A DNA stretch of 64,000 bases from UBA1672 sp964351365 (GCA_964351365.1 CAYGNP010000003.1:62001-126000); one strand, 5' to 3'. Shown: positions 7,891 to 17,598, counted from the stretch's first letter. A program made the numbers and translations. Notes: generated by a model from the sequence alone, not told the origin.

Positions 7891-10456
7891 AAACCTCGTC
7901 ATTGTTGAATCGCCGGCCAAAGCCAAAACCATTCATAAGTATCTTGGGAAAGATTTTGAGGTTCTGGCCTCTTATGGTCATGTGCGCGATCTTGTGAATA
8001 AAGACGGCTCGGTTTTACCCGATGAGGGCTTTGCGATGAAGTGGCAGCTCGGTGAGCGCGCGGATAAAAATGTGCGTGATATTAAGAAAGCTCTTAAAAA
8101 AGCCGATGCTCTCTATCTCGCGCCTGACCCCGACCGCGAGGGAGAAGCGATTGCGTGGCACATCTTTGAGCTACTCAACGAAGATGGGCTACTGGCCGGT
8201 AAAGAGGTGCACCGCGTTACGTTTAACGAGATTACAAAAACGGCTGTGCAAAAAGCGTTTGAAAATGCGCGCAAGCTAGATCAGCCTTTGATTGATGCGT
8301 ATCTGGCGCGAAGGGCTTTGGACTATCTTGTGGGTTTTAATATATCCCCGGTTTTGTGGCGCAAACTGCCCGGATCGCGCTCTGCGGGACGTGTGCAGTC
8401 AGTTGCTTTGCGCCTGATTTGCGAGCGTGAAACCGAGATTGAAGCCTTCAAGCCGCAGGAATATTGGAGCATAGAGACCCGTCACCATACGGTTGATGGC
8501 GCGCCTTTTACGGCGCGGCTAACGCATCTTGCAGGGAATAAGCTTGGCAAGTTTGATCTGCCCGATGAGGCAGCGGCGAAGGCTGCGCTGGAGCGCATTA
8601 AGCATAAAAATCTCTCGATCCAGAAAATTGAGAAAAAACAGGTACGCCGCAGCCCCTACGCACCGTTTATTACCTCTTCCTTGCAGATGGAGGCCTCGCG
8701 CAAGCTCGGCATGTCGGCGTCCAATACCATGCGTCTGGCGCAGCGCCTCTATGAAGGTTCAAGCGAAGATGGCGGGTATATCACCTATATGCGTACGGAT
8801 GGCACGACGCTCTCGGAAGATGCGGTGAAATCCTGCCGCGCAGTGATTAACAAGGATTACGGCGCAAAATATCTGCCCGATGCGCCGCGGCTTTATAAAT
8901 CCAAGGCGAAGAATGCACAGGAAGCACACGAGGCGATCCGCCCGACTGATCCTACGCGCACGCCTGCTATGATGCGCGGCAAGCTTGAGGGCGATCAATG
9001 GCGTCTTTATGATTTGATCTGGAAGCGCACCATTGCCTCGCAGATGGAAAATGCGGTTCTGGATCAGATGAAGGTTGATATATCCGATGGCACGGATGAT
9101 GTGATCTTGCGGGCGAATGGCTCGGTTATTGCCTTTGACGGGTTTTTGACTCTGTATCATGAAGACAGCGATGATGAGGATGATGCGGAAAATGAACAGG
9201 ATCGCCGCTTGCCGCCGATGAAGGAGCATGAACCTGCGAAGCTCATTGATACTGTTCCCAGCCAGCATTTCACCCAGCCACCGCCTCGTTATTCCGAGGC
9301 TTCGCTGGTTAAACGCCTTGAGGAACTTGGGATTGGCCGTCCGTCAACTTATGCCTCGATCATGCAGGTTTTGCGCGACCGCAATTATGTGATGATGGAT
9401 AAGCGCCGCTTTGTGCCCGAGGATCGCGGGCGTTTGGTAACAACCTTCCTCTCGAAATTTTTTACGCGTTATGTGGATTATGATTTTACCGCCAATCTAG
9501 AGGAAGAGCTCGATGCGATTGCCTCTGGTCATGTTGCCTGGAAAGAGGCTTTGCGTCTGTTCTGGACGGATTTTAAGGCGGCGGTGGATGACACCAAAGA
9601 TTTGACCATTACCAATGTGATTGACCATCTGGACGCGGAGCTTGGGCCGCATTTCTTTCCTGAAGGCGATAAGAGCCGCTCTTGCGCAGCCTGTGATGGC
9701 GGGCGTTTGGGGCTTAAGCTCGGCAAATTCGGAGCGTTTATTGGTTGCTCGAATTATCCGGAGTGTAAATTTACGCGCCCTCTTATTGTGCCTGATGGCA
9801 GCGAGGGTGATGGGGCAAATCTTGCGAACGAGCCGAAAATTCTGGGCGAGGAACCCGGCACGGGACGCACAGTGTCGCTTCGCCGCGGGCCTTACGGGCC
9901 TTATGTACAGATTGATCCTGCGCCTGAGGCGGTGGCCGAGGTGGATGCTCTGAATGCGGCCGCGCTCAAGGAGCATGCAGAAAAAGTTAAAGCTGCGGAA
10001 GCAGAAGGAAAGAAACCTCCCAAAAAGCCGAAAAAACATGCTCTGCCCAAGCCGAAACGTCAGGGGTTGGCGGCGGGGATGAACGCGGAGGATGTCACGC
10101 TGGAGATGGCGCTTGGCCTGCTTGCCCTGCCGAGGGATGTCGGAACGCATCCGGAGACAGGCGATATGATACAGGCGGGAATCGGTCGTTTTGGGCCGTT
10201 CCTGAAGCATGATGGCAAGTTTACCTCCCTACCCAAAGATGATGATGTGATGCATGTGGGCATGAACCGCGCGGTTGAAGTTCTGGCATTGGCTGCGGAG
10301 AAGCGCGCCGCGAAAGAGGCGGCATTGGCAGCAAAAGCAGCGGATAAGGCCGAGGGCAAAGAGGCCGCGCCGAAGGTAAAGAAGAAAAAACCTGCAAAGA
10401 GAAAAACAACGAAAACTAAAAAGAAAGCGGCAGTCAAGGGCTCGAAAAAGTCGTGA
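7883..10456 (+). CDS. topA: DNA topoisomerase I
   Basis: 857 residues starting at TTG 7883, with AAGAGG six bases upstream, inside the dprA stop region. It relaxes negatively supercoiled DNA. The Toprim domain shows NLVIVESPAKAKTI and DPDREGEAIAWHI. The catalytic Tyr lies in GYITYMRTDG. One zinc ribbon is seen near residue 600 (CAACDGG...CSNYPEC). This is followed by two TopA C-terminal repeats without cysteines and a lysine/alanine-rich tail. The TTG start and 8-bp overlap suggest translation coupling to dprA. Confidence 0.97.
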   Translation: MSKNLVIVESPAKAKTIHKYLGKDFEVLASYGHVRDLVNKDGSVLPDEGFAMKWQLGERADKNVRDIKKALKKADALYLAPDPDREGEAIAWHIFELLNEDGLLAGKEVHRVTFNEITKTAVQKAFENARKLDQPLIDAYLARRALDYLVGFNISPVLWRKLPGSRSAGRVQSVALRLICERETEIEAFKPQEYWSIETRHHTVDGAPFTARLTHLAGNKLGKFDLPDEAAAKAALERIKHKNLSIQKIEKKQVRRSPYAPFITSSLQMEASRKLGMSASNTMRLAQRLYEGSSEDGGYITYMRTDGTTLSEDAVKSCRAVINKDYGAKYLPDAPRLYKSKAKNAQEAHEAIRPTDPTRTPAMMRGKLEGDQWRLYDLIWKRTIASQMENAVLDQMKVDISDGTDDVILRANGSVIAFDGFLTLYHEDSDDEDDAENEQDRRLPPMKEHEPAKLIDTVPSQHFTQPPPRYSEASLVKRLEELGIGRPSTYASIMQVLRDRNYVMMDKRRFVPEDRGRLVTTFLSKFFTRYVDYDFTANLEEELDAIASGHVAWKEALRLFWTDFKAAVDDTKDLTITNVIDHLDAELGPHFFPEGDKSRSCAACDGGRLGLKLGKFGAFIGCSNYPECKFTRPLIVPDGSEGDGANLANEPKILGEEPGTGRTVSLRRGPYGPYVQIDPAPEAVAEVDALNAAALKEHAEKVKAAEAEGKKPPKKPKKHALPKPKRQGLAAGMNAEDVTLEMALGLLALPRDVGTHPETGDMIQAGIGRFGPFLKHDGKFTSLPKDDDVMHVGMNRAVEVLALAAEKRAAKEAALAAKAADKAEGKEAAPKVKKKKPAKRKTTKTKKKAAVKGSKKS

Positions 10457-10514
10457 ATTTGACTTTATTTTTCTGGGTTTGTAGTATGAATAAAAAAATT
10501 GGAGGGTGACTATC

Positions 10515-10901
10515 ATGGATTTTGGAAAGTATGCGCGCGCTGGAGCTTTATCTTTAGCTATGGTTTTAGGGGCAGGCACTGCTGTGGCTGAGGAAACAGA
10601 TGCCGAGCGGTGCGATGGTTATCCGGGATTTGACGGGGCGACGGAAAATTTTGAGGCCGCGGGAAAGTTCGCTGATCGACTCCGTGCTTACACAAATGGC
10701 AGATATGATCATCACATTGAATTAGGAGAACCTTGGTATTCTGCCACTGCTCTGGCGGCGGGCGATGTTTCCTATTGTTCTGGATTGACCGAAAAATTAC
10801 AAGAGCTCAGAGAAAAAGGCGAAGAACTTCTTAAGCCAGAGCCTCCTAAAGCGCCCGGGCAGGATGTTCTTCTTGATGTTGAAGGCCCTGCCCTCGGTTA
10901 A
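10515..10901 (+). CDS. Small secreted protein of unknown function
   Basis: 128 residues from ATG 10515, chosen because GGAGGG lies eight bases upstream; a GTG at 10506 overlaps that site. The N-terminus is a signal peptide (ALSLAMVLGAGTAVA, cleavage before EETDAE). The mature part is acidic with two cysteines (RCDGYPGF, VSYCSG) and a helical EKLQELREKGEELL segment, ending in a Pro-rich tail. I recognise no family. A periplasmic location with one disulfide is inferred. It lies between topA and rnr, with its own spacing and therefore possibly its own promoter. Confidence 0.75.
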   Translation: MDFGKYARAGALSLAMVLGAGTAVAEETDAERCDGYPGFDGATENFEAAGKFADRLRAYTNGRYDHHIELGEPWYSATALAAGDVSYCSGLTEKLQELREKGEELLKPEPPKAPGQDVLLDVEGPALG

Positions 10902-10952
10902 ATGCGTCCTTGTTATCTGCCCGGGTTTCTGATACTTCCCTTATCATACTCT

Positions 10953-11028
10953 GTCATTCTGAAGGGCTTGCCCTGAAGAATCTCGTACATATTTTTTAGA
11001 TCCTTCAACGCAAACGTTTCAGGATGAC
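10953..11028. repeat. Palindromic repeat, CTGAAGGATC type, copy 1
   Basis: 76 bp with inverted ends GTCATTCTGAA / TTCAGGATGAC and inner palindromes GGGCTTGCCC and AACGCAAACGTT. A close relative lies at 37903-37980. It sits 38 bp before rnr and may act as a transcript 3'-end hairpin for the upstream gene. Confidence 0.85.
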
Positions 11029-11066
11029 AAGAAGCGGTGAGCGCTTCTGGATAGCAAGATTAACTT

Positions 11067-13277
11067 ATGGTTCTTAAACAAAAAGACATTCTGGATTTTA
11101 TCAAAGACTCCTCTGCGCCCGTCACAAAAAGACAGATTGCGCGGGCATTTGGAATTAAAGGCGGTGAAAATCGCGTTGCCCTTAAACAAATCTTAAAATC
11201 GCTGGAAAAAGACGGCTCGGTTGAGAAACAGCCGGGCGGCACGTATAGCGCGCCTTCTGGTCTTCCGGCTGTTGCGGTCTTGATTGTGCGCGAGATTGAT
11301 CTGGATGGAGATGTTCTGGCGCAGCCCCTTGATTGGGACGAGGCACTGAAGGGCGCGGCGCCGCGCATTGAAATTGTTCCGGATAACAAGAATTTCAAGA
11401 ATGTGCGCGAGGGTAGCCGCGCTTTGTGCCGGTTGAGCAAGGCGGAGGATAATGTCTATGAGGCGCGAATTATCCGCCTTGTCGATCAGGGCTCGCGCTA
11501 TGATGGCGGCAGCGTTCTGGGGATTATTCGCCTGCAAAAGCGCGGGGCGGTGCTGCAGCCAACGCATAAAAAAGCCAAGCATGATTTTGATATTGCGCCC
11601 GGGGATTTGGGGGGCGCAAATGATGGTGATTTAGCCATTGCGGAGGTTCTGCCCTCACGGGATTTGAAGCGCAAGCGCGCTAAAATTACTGATATTTTGG
11701 GTAAACAGGGTGATCCGAAAACGATCAGTCTGATTTCTTTGCATGAGGCCGGATTGAGCGACCATTTCCCGCAAGATGTTCTGGATGATACAATGGGTAT
11801 GAGCGTGCCGCCACTGGGTAAGCGCGAGGATTTGCGAAGCATTCCGCTGGTGACGATTGATGGCGCGGATGCGCGTGATTTTGATGATGCCGTCTTTGCG
11901 GAACCCCTTGATGGTGGCGGCTTTCACCTGATTGTGGCAATTGCCGATGTTGCGCATTATGTGCGCAGCGGCTCGGCTTTGGATCGGGAGGCGCAAAAGC
12001 GCGGGAATTCAACTTATTTTCCTGACCGGGTTGTGCCGATGCTGCCCGAAGCCCTATCGAATGATTTATGTTCGCTGCGCCCGGATGAGCCACGGGCCTC
12101 GCTGGCGGTGCATCTGTATATTGATGATCAGGGACAGATGAGCCGTTATAAATTTGTGCGCGCGTTGATACAATCGCATGCCCGCCTGACTTATGAGCAG
12201 GTGCAGCAGGCCAAAGATTCTGGCGATGCCAAACTTGCGACTATTATCAATCCGCTTTATGCGGCCTATGCGATTTTGGATAAGGCACGGGCCAAGCGCG
12301 GCGCGCTGGATCTGGATCTGCCGGAGCGCCAGATTATTATTAACGATAAGGGCAAAATGACTGGCGTGCGCACGCGTGATCGGCTGGATGCGCATAAATT
12401 AATCGAAGAATTTATGATTTTGGCGAATGTGGCTGCGGCCAGCGCGCTTGAGGCGAAGATCAAGGGTAAGATCGGGTATCCGTGTGTTTACCGCATTCAT
12501 GACAAGCCCTCTTACGATAAGCTCGAATCGGCGCGGGAGTTTATCGAGAGTTTCGGGCTTTCCCTGCCCAAGGCACAGAATATCAAGCCTGAGCAAATTA
12601 ACAATTTGCTGCGGGCGGCAGCGCGGCAGGAATATAGCCATTTGATTTCACAGATGGTTCTGCGCACGCAAAGCCAAGCGGTTTATTCCATCAACAATAT
12701 CGGGCATTTTGGCCTTGCGCTTGAGAAATATGCGCATTTTACCTCCCCTATCCGGCGCTATGCGGATTTACTGGTGCACCGCGCATTGATTGCGGCTTAC
12801 GGGCTTGGAGATGGCGGGATGGATGACGCTGAGAAATCACGGATTGAGGAGATCGCGCAGCATATCTCCGGCACGGAACGCGTCTCCATGGAGGCCGAGC
12901 GCAACGCGGTTGACCGGTTCACGGCGAGCTATCTCTCCAGCAAAATCGGCGAGGAATTTTCTGGCACGATTAACGGGGTCACGCGTTTTGGGTTGTTTGT
13001 TACTTTGGCTGAAAGCGGGGCAGACGGCCTCATTCCGATGAAGTCTTTGGGCGATGATTTTTATGTGCATGATGAGAAAGCGCATGCGCTCATCGGGCGC
13101 AGGCATGGGCGGATATTCAAGATGGGCGCGCCTTTACGCATTGTGATCAAGGAGGCAGATGGCCTTACGGGATCTTGCATTTTCGCGCTCGCGCCCGGGC
13201 AAAAGGGCGCGCCGGGTAAAGCACAAGGCGCCCAGCGCGGTTATAAAAAGGACCAAAAACGCCGAGGAAAGTCTTGA
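11067..13277 (+). CDS. rnr: Ribonuclease R
   Basis: 736 residues. It is a processive 3'-5' exoribonuclease of the RNase II family, active on structured RNA. An N-terminal winged helix (about 1-75), cold-shock-like domains, the RNB catalytic domain with the DGADARDFDDAV metal-binding aspartates near residue 270 and YAHFTSPIRRYADLLVHR, and a C-terminal S1 domain (about 625-710, GTINGVTRFGLFV) are followed by a basic tail. This matches RNase R, not RNase II, by its long N-terminus. It is followed 54 bp later by rpmG. Confidence 0.95.
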   Translation: MVLKQKDILDFIKDSSAPVTKRQIARAFGIKGGENRVALKQILKSLEKDGSVEKQPGGTYSAPSGLPAVAVLIVREIDLDGDVLAQPLDWDEALKGAAPRIEIVPDNKNFKNVREGSRALCRLSKAEDNVYEARIIRLVDQGSRYDGGSVLGIIRLQKRGAVLQPTHKKAKHDFDIAPGDLGGANDGDLAIAEVLPSRDLKRKRAKITDILGKQGDPKTISLISLHEAGLSDHFPQDVLDDTMGMSVPPLGKREDLRSIPLVTIDGADARDFDDAVFAEPLDGGGFHLIVAIADVAHYVRSGSALDREAQKRGNSTYFPDRVVPMLPEALSNDLCSLRPDEPRASLAVHLYIDDQGQMSRYKFVRALIQSHARLTYEQVQQAKDSGDAKLATIINPLYAAYAILDKARAKRGALDLDLPERQIIINDKGKMTGVRTRDRLDAHKLIEEFMILANVAAASALEAKIKGKIGYPCVYRIHDKPSYDKLESAREFIESFGLSLPKAQNIKPEQINNLLRAAARQEYSHLISQMVLRTQSQAVYSINNIGHFGLALEKYAHFTSPIRRYADLLVHRALIAAYGLGDGGMDDAEKSRIEEIAQHISGTERVSMEAERNAVDRFTASYLSSKIGEEFSGTINGVTRFGLFVTLAESGADGLIPMKSLGDDFYVHDEKAHALIGRRHGRIFKMGAPLRIVIKEADGLTGSCIFALAPGQKGAPGKAQGAQRGYKKDQKRRGKS

Positions 13278-13331
13278 CAAGGGGTTTGAAACCCTTCATA
13301 AAGCGGGCTTGGTATATTAAGGAGTTTACAC

Positions 13332-13532
13332 ATGGCAAAGGCGTCATACGTTAAAGTTAGGCTTGAGAGCGAAGCGGGTACGGGCTACCGTTACTACGCA
13401 AAACGCAGCACACGCGCGGAATACAAGCTGAAAATGAAGAAATTCGACCCATGGGCGGTTAACCCTGAAACGGGTAAAAAAGGCATGCATGTCGTCTTCG
13501 TTGAGAAGAAAATGCCTCCGTCCAAGAAATAA
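13332..13532 (+). CDS. rpmG: 50S ribosomal protein L33
   Basis: 66 residues, slightly longer than the common 50-55. It begins AKASYVKVRLESEAGTGYRY and continues with the typical YKLKMKKFDPWA and HVVFVEKK. No zinc-binding cysteines are present, so it is the Cys-free (C-) form. A strong AAGGAG site lies upstream and a Rho-independent terminator lies just downstream. Confidence 0.95.
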   Translation: MAKASYVKVRLESEAGTGYRYYAKRSTRAEYKLKMKKFDPWAVNPETGKKGMHVVFVEKKMPPSKK

Positions 13533-13559
13533 TTTTTCTTTGGTTATGATTTTGAAAAG

Positions 13560-13583
13560 GTCCGCTTCTCGCGGGCTTTTTTT
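13560..13583 (+). terminator. Rho-independent terminator after rpmG
   Basis: GTCCGC, loop TTCTC, GCGGGC, then seven T. The stem has one G-T pair. It ends the rightward transcript exactly where the convergent pleD gene ends. Confidence 0.8.
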
Positions 13584-15063
13584 ATACTGAGGATTGTGAA
13601 GCCGTGTTTTGCAAGGCGGGGACTTCGTCCTCATCACCATCAAAGCCTGTACGCTTGGTTTCAAGATGATCTTCGGGGTTTAGTTTGCCCACCTCTTCAA
13701 ACACGCTGCAATTGCGGCCTTCATTTTTGGCTTGATAGAGGCATTTATCCACGCGCTCCAAAATGGATGTCACATCATGTCCGCCGTTGCGGATGGTTGC
13801 GCCGCCGATGGATGTGGTCACGTTCAATAATCCGCCATCTACGTCGCATTTGAAGGGTTCTTCGGCGATGGCGCGTCTGAGACGTTCTGCAACCACGTAG
13901 GCACGTTCATTTGTCACGTCCGGCAGGATAACGATGAATTCCTCCCCGCCCAGCCTTGAGACCAGATCGAAGCTTCTGACGCTGTTTTTTAGGCGTTCTG
14001 AGAAAATTTTAAGCACCTGATCACCAACTTTATGGCCGTGTGTGTCGTTTACGGCCTTGAAATGGTCTATATCAAGCATTAATACGCCAAGTGTTTTGTT
14101 GCTGATTGCATTGCTCTCGATGAGTTTTTCGAGGTGAACCTCAAGATATCTTCGGTTATACAGCCCGGTTAAGCTGTCTGTCAGTGCCATAGACAGGCTG
14201 ATTTCATAAGTTGAGCGCAGGCGTTCCTGGAAGCGTTTGCGCCGTATTTGGGTGCGGATACGCGCGGTCAGCTCGCTTTTTTCCAGCGGGCGCAGAATAT
14301 AATCATGCGCACCAATTTCAAGGCCATGGGCTACGCGGTCCATATCCTCGGGGTTTGCGATCATGACAATCGGCAGGTTGCGCGTGCGCTCGTTTGAGCG
14401 CAGATGAGAACACAGCCTTAAACCGTCTTCTTCTTTTAGATTAAGGCTGACCATCAGGATATCGAATTGTTGGGTTGCGCAGAGCTCGATGCCCTTAACG
14501 CCATTTTCAACGGCCATGACGATGTTCAAATCCTTGGACAACGCGGCGATCACCTTGTTTTTATCAAACTCTTTATCCTCGATCAGCAAAATGCGCGAGC
14601 CCTCTACGGGTTCGTTCATCAAATTTACTTTTTCTGTGACAATGCCAAATTGTGTGGCTGCGTTTTCGCGGATGCGCCATTCATCAAGCGCCATTTTAAG
14701 ACGAGCAAGCGAGCGCACGCGCGCCATGAGCGCTGTATCATCAATGGGTTTGCTCAGGAAATCATCGGCACCGGCCTCCAGGCCGCGGACTTTATCCTGC
14801 ATATCGGTGAGGGCGGTGACCATGACAACAGGGATATGCGCGTGTTCTGGGTCGGCTTTAATGCGCGCACAGACCTCAAAGCCATCCATGCCGGGCATCA
14901 TAACGTCTAGAAGAACAATATCCGGATTTTCGCTTTTTACTTTTTCAAGGGCTTCGGCGCCGCTGGTTGCGGTAATGACATCGTAATATTCGCAAGCAAG
15001 TTTAGCCTCCAGCAATTTAACATTTGGTAAAATATCATCAACGACAAGAACGCGTGCAGACAT
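13582..15063 (-). CDS. pleD: PleD-like response regulator diguanylate cyclase
   Basis: 493 residues in the PleD architecture. REC1 has VVDD and phosphoacceptor D53 in VLLDVMMPGMDG. REC2 (about 155-275) is degenerate, with Ser in the Asp position (LMVSLNLKEEDG), so it probably acts in dimerisation. The C-terminal GGDEF domain has the active motif SRLGGEEF and an RxxD inhibitory site (RSFD) five residues before it. It makes c-di-GMP when phosphorylated; in Caulobacter PleD governs polar development. Its ATG overlaps the divK stop (TAATG), so the two are co-translated. The C-terminus carries an extra acidic tail of about 35 residues. Confidence 0.93.
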   Translation of the reverse strand: MSARVLVVDDILPNVKLLEAKLACEYYDVITATSGAEALEKVKSENPDIVLLDVMMPGMDGFEVCARIKADPEHAHIPVVMVTALTDMQDKVRGLEAGADDFLSKPIDDTALMARVRSLARLKMALDEWRIRENAATQFGIVTEKVNLMNEPVEGSRILLIEDKEFDKNKVIAALSKDLNIVMAVENGVKGIELCATQQFDILMVSLNLKEEDGLRLCSHLRSNERTRNLPIVMIANPEDMDRVAHGLEIGAHDYILRPLEKSELTARIRTQIRRKRFQERLRSTYEISLSMALTDSLTGLYNRRYLEVHLEKLIESNAISNKTLGVLMLDIDHFKAVNDTHGHKVGDQVLKIFSERLKNSVRSFDLVSRLGGEEFIVILPDVTNERAYVVAERLRRAIAEEPFKCDVDGGLLNVTTSIGGATIRNGGHDVTSILERVDKCLYQAKNEGRNCSVFEEVGKLNPEDHLETKRTGFDGDEDEVPALQNTASQSSV

Positions 15064-15485
15064 TAAAGGGCCTCCCTTTTCGTGTTCGTTTCTGTTGATA
15101 GCGGAAGATTTACTTCATCCTGCCCCAGATGTTTTTTAACGGTTTCAATGAAACTCACTACTGATATAGGCTTTGAGATATAATCTTCGCAGCCGCCTTC
15201 GCGGATTTTCTGTTCATCGCCTTTCATTGCAAATGCGGTGACGGCGATTACAGGGATGTGCTTGAGGTCGTCATGCTCTTTCAACTGTTTGGTTACCTCA
15301 AGACCAGAGATTTCGGGTAGTTGAATATCCATGATGATCAGGTCTGGAGATTGCTCAAGGGCAATGTCGAAGGCCTTTTTGCCCTCACGTGTCTGAACAG
15401 TGTCAATGCCGTGCGCCTCAAGAAGGTCACGGAACAACTTCATGTTCAGCTCATTATCTTCAACAATGAGAACTTTTTTGGTCAT
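15063..15485 (-). CDS. divK: DivK-like single-domain response regulator
   Basis: 140 residues with a receiver domain only: VLIVEDNELNMKL, phosphoacceptor D53 in LIIMDIQLPEISGLEV, Thr in AVTAFAM and Lys in YISKPIS. The pairing with pleD, and the family-typical NMKLF and EISG motifs, support DivK, the polarity and cell-cycle regulator of Alphaproteobacteria. The C-terminal 15 residues beyond the fold are polar. It is the first gene of a two-gene operon with pleD. Confidence 0.92.
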   Translation of the reverse strand: MTKKVLIVEDNELNMKLFRDLLEAHGIDTVQTREGKKAFDIALEQSPDLIIMDIQLPEISGLEVTKQLKEHDDLKHIPVIAVTAFAMKGDEQKIREGGCEDYISKPISVVSFIETVKKHLGQDEVNLPLSTETNTKREAL

Positions 15486-15594
15486 GGATTGGCAAGGCCT
15501 TGTTGAAATGATTTACCCAATGTGCATCCTATCCCTTTGTTCTTGCTAAAAGGTTAATATACGCATGAATTTGTTCAACCATGGTTTATCCTTT

Positions 15595-16467
15595 TTACTT
15601 CACTTTAACAGGCTCAGGTTTTTCAGCGTTACACACACTGCCCAGCTTTTCTATAGCGATTAATTTTTGTGTGACAGAAAAATCACCGTACTCGACCAGC
15701 ATATCACTTATGACGCCATTTTCGTGAAAAATTACGCTCATTTCATAATCTGAGGTTGTTTCCGGATCCACAAGCGGGAAAAAGGCGAGGCGCAGCGACC
15801 AGCTTTTGCCATTAATAAGGGATTTATCGATATATTGCGCGTGTTCTTCTGGCGCGGTGTACGTAATGGGTTTTCCAATAAAGGTGTTGATATTGATCGG
15901 GCCGTCTTCGTCGCTGCCGTCAAACATTACGGCATTATGGAACTTGGCGCCGGATTTAAGCTTTTCAAGTACATCAATTGTATGGGCGATGGGAAATAAT
16001 GTCCCCTCCGGCAGGGTAAACGTTAAATCTTCGGGTATTGTATAAACCGCTAGATTGGGATTTCCATTCTCATCTTGCTCTATACTACCGCGAATTTCCT
16101 GAAAAACCTGATCGCCGCGCTTGCGCTGTGATGTGAAATTCAGCTCCTTGCCATCGAAGGATTCGTAGGTGGAGAAATTGCTCGTGATGCGCATGGATGG
16201 GACTTCTGCATATTCATATAACATGTCAAAGCGGTGATTGGATATCCATGCATCGCAGGAAGGCTGCCACTCATAGAGCATTTTTCCACTGATATTGGAG
16301 ACTTTGGCACTGCTTTTTTTTGCGGATAATTTAATCTCGTACAGGGCCTTATGCGGAATAAAACCTACGGTAGCGGCGCGGTCGAGTCCAGCCTTTGCAG
16401 GTTTTGCCATGAGCAAAGGGATGAGTGCAAGCCCCAGAGTTGCATATTTAAATAGTTTCAGCCCCAT
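15595..16467 (-). CDS. eipB: EipB-family cell-envelope integrity protein
   Basis: 290 residues with a signal peptide (LALIPLLMAKPAKA). The family pattern of EipB (DUF1849) is visible: IPHKALYEIKLS, ISGKMLYEWQPSCDAW, LTFTLPEGTLFPIAHT and a final Cys in GSVCNAEK. In Brucella EipB is a spiral beta-barrel periplasmic protein with a disulfide between distant cysteines; here C in SCDAW and C in SVCNA are the candidates. AGGAAA precedes the ATG. It is divergent from the diguanylate cyclase at 16739. Confidence 0.85.
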   Translation of the reverse strand: MGLKLFKYATLGLALIPLLMAKPAKAGLDRAATVGFIPHKALYEIKLSAKKSSAKVSNISGKMLYEWQPSCDAWISNHRFDMLYEYAEVPSMRITSNFSTYESFDGKELNFTSQRKRGDQVFQEIRGSIEQDENGNPNLAVYTIPEDLTFTLPEGTLFPIAHTIDVLEKLKSGAKFHNAVMFDGSDEDGPININTFIGKPITYTAPEEHAQYIDKSLINGKSWSLRLAFFPLVDPETTSDYEMSVIFHENGVISDMLVEYGDFSVTQKLIAIEKLGSVCNAEKPEPVKVK

Positions 16468-16672
16468 TGAACGTTTCCTGCATTTGCTGTTTTGTCATTT
16501 TATACTACCCCAAAGCATTACTTGCGCAAAGGGGGTTATGCCGTTTTTGTCCGGCAAAGAGTTCCCATAAGCAGGAAATTATAGCTCAGTAAACTTATAT
16601 ATCCATAGGCAAGTGATCTATCAACCCTATGATAAGCTATTGTTATTAATCATTTAATTATCAATTACATAA

Positions 16673-16689
16673 TTGGCACACTTCTCGCA
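16673..16689 (+). promoter_or_regulatory. Possible sigma-54 promoter
   Basis: TTGGCACACTTCTCGCA has GG and GC elements ten bases apart and the TGGCAC half of the -24/-12 consensus; the -12 half (TCGC) deviates at one base. It lies 50 bp before the diguanylate cyclase start. No rpoN or activator gene is in the window. Confidence 0.3.
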
Positions 16690-16738
16690 AGTCTCCCCCA
16701 TAGAACGGTTTTACTGTGTTAAAGGAAAGGGTAAATTT

Positions 16739-17428
16739 ATGACAAGCGATATCATTCAAAGCCAGTTTGTGGCCGAGCAGCAAAATAGAGGCTTTTTTGG
16801 GTTTTTACAGCAAAAAAGCCCGGCGCCCCTCACGTCTGATCCTCATATTAGCGCACTTTTGAAGAGTGCTTATGATAAATTAAAGCAGGCAGAAACAGAT
16901 CTGGCTATAAAAGACCAACGTATTCAATCCCTTGAGCGTCATTTGACGGTGGATGAGCTAACGGGCCTTGTTAACCGGCGCGGGTTTTATCGCCGCTTCG
17001 AATCCGAGCTGGACCGAACGAACCGTGGTGAGAATAAGGGCGGGTTGTTGGTGATGATTGATCTGGACGGGTTTAAGGCGATTAATGACACGTACGGGCA
17101 TAATGCGGGTGATGAGGCGCTGCGCTGTGTTGGGGCGTTCCTTACGCAGACGACCCGCCCCATGGATTGCGTTGTGCGCCTTGGCGGGGATGAGTTCATT
17201 GTCCTTATGCCCAATACCTGCATCCATAAGGCGATGAAGCGGGCGAAGAAGATTGGTGATGATTTAAACGCGCTGTCCTTTGACTGGAAGGGTAAACGCA
17301 TTAAAATCAACGGCAGCCTTGGCCTTCAAGAATTTAAGAGCGGCGATACGATTGAGACGATCATAGATCATGCGGATGAGGGCATGTACGCCCAGAAGGA
17401 GGAACGAAAACTCTGCGCTGTACGCTAA
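16739..17428 (+). CDS. Diguanylate cyclase (GGDEF protein)
   Basis: 229 residues from ATG 16739, preceded by AAAGGAAAGGG; a TTG at 16673 would overlap the presumed promoter. The N-terminal 60 residues are uncharacterised and lead into a short coiled coil (KLKQAETDLAIKDQRIQSLE). Then follows a GGDEF domain with DELTGLVNRRGF, DLDGFKAINDTYGH and RLGGDEFIVLMP. An RxxD inhibitory site (RPMD) sits five residues ahead. It makes c-di-GMP from GTP. No sensor or membrane segment is evident, so the N-terminus may mediate localisation or dimerisation. Confidence 0.92.
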   Translation: MTSDIIQSQFVAEQQNRGFFGFLQQKSPAPLTSDPHISALLKSAYDKLKQAETDLAIKDQRIQSLERHLTVDELTGLVNRRGFYRRFESELDRTNRGENKGGLLVMIDLDGFKAINDTYGHNAGDEALRCVGAFLTQTTRPMDCVVRLGGDEFIVLMPNTCIHKAMKRAKKIGDDLNALSFDWKGKRIKINGSLGLQEFKSGDTIETIIDHADEGMYAQKEERKLCAVR

Positions 17429-17493
17429 TTTAAAGATACCCCGATGCCTGCCAGACCCAACCCCTCACACCCTGAACGGCAGGTCAAACCCAG

Positions 17494-17543
17494 CCCGGAT
17501 GCGCTCTATCCCTCACTTTGAAGCGTATCCGGGTTTCTTTTTT
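17494..17543 (+). terminator. Rho-independent terminator after the GGDEF gene
   Basis: CCCGGATGCGCT and AGCGTATCCGGG pair with one G-T over 12 bases, around a 16-base loop, followed by TTTCTTTTTT. Confidence 0.75.
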
Positions 17544-17570
17544 GACATTTTTGCCAAAAGCCTATAAATT
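17542..17570 (+). promoter_or_regulatory. Promoter of gene 17599
   Basis: TTGACA at 17542 is followed by TATAAA after 15 bases, or TAAATT after 17 bases. It begins at the T-tract of the preceding terminator and is 30 bp before the coding start. Confidence 0.55.
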
Positions 17571-17598
17571 TACACCATAAAAAAAACAGGGTGACATT

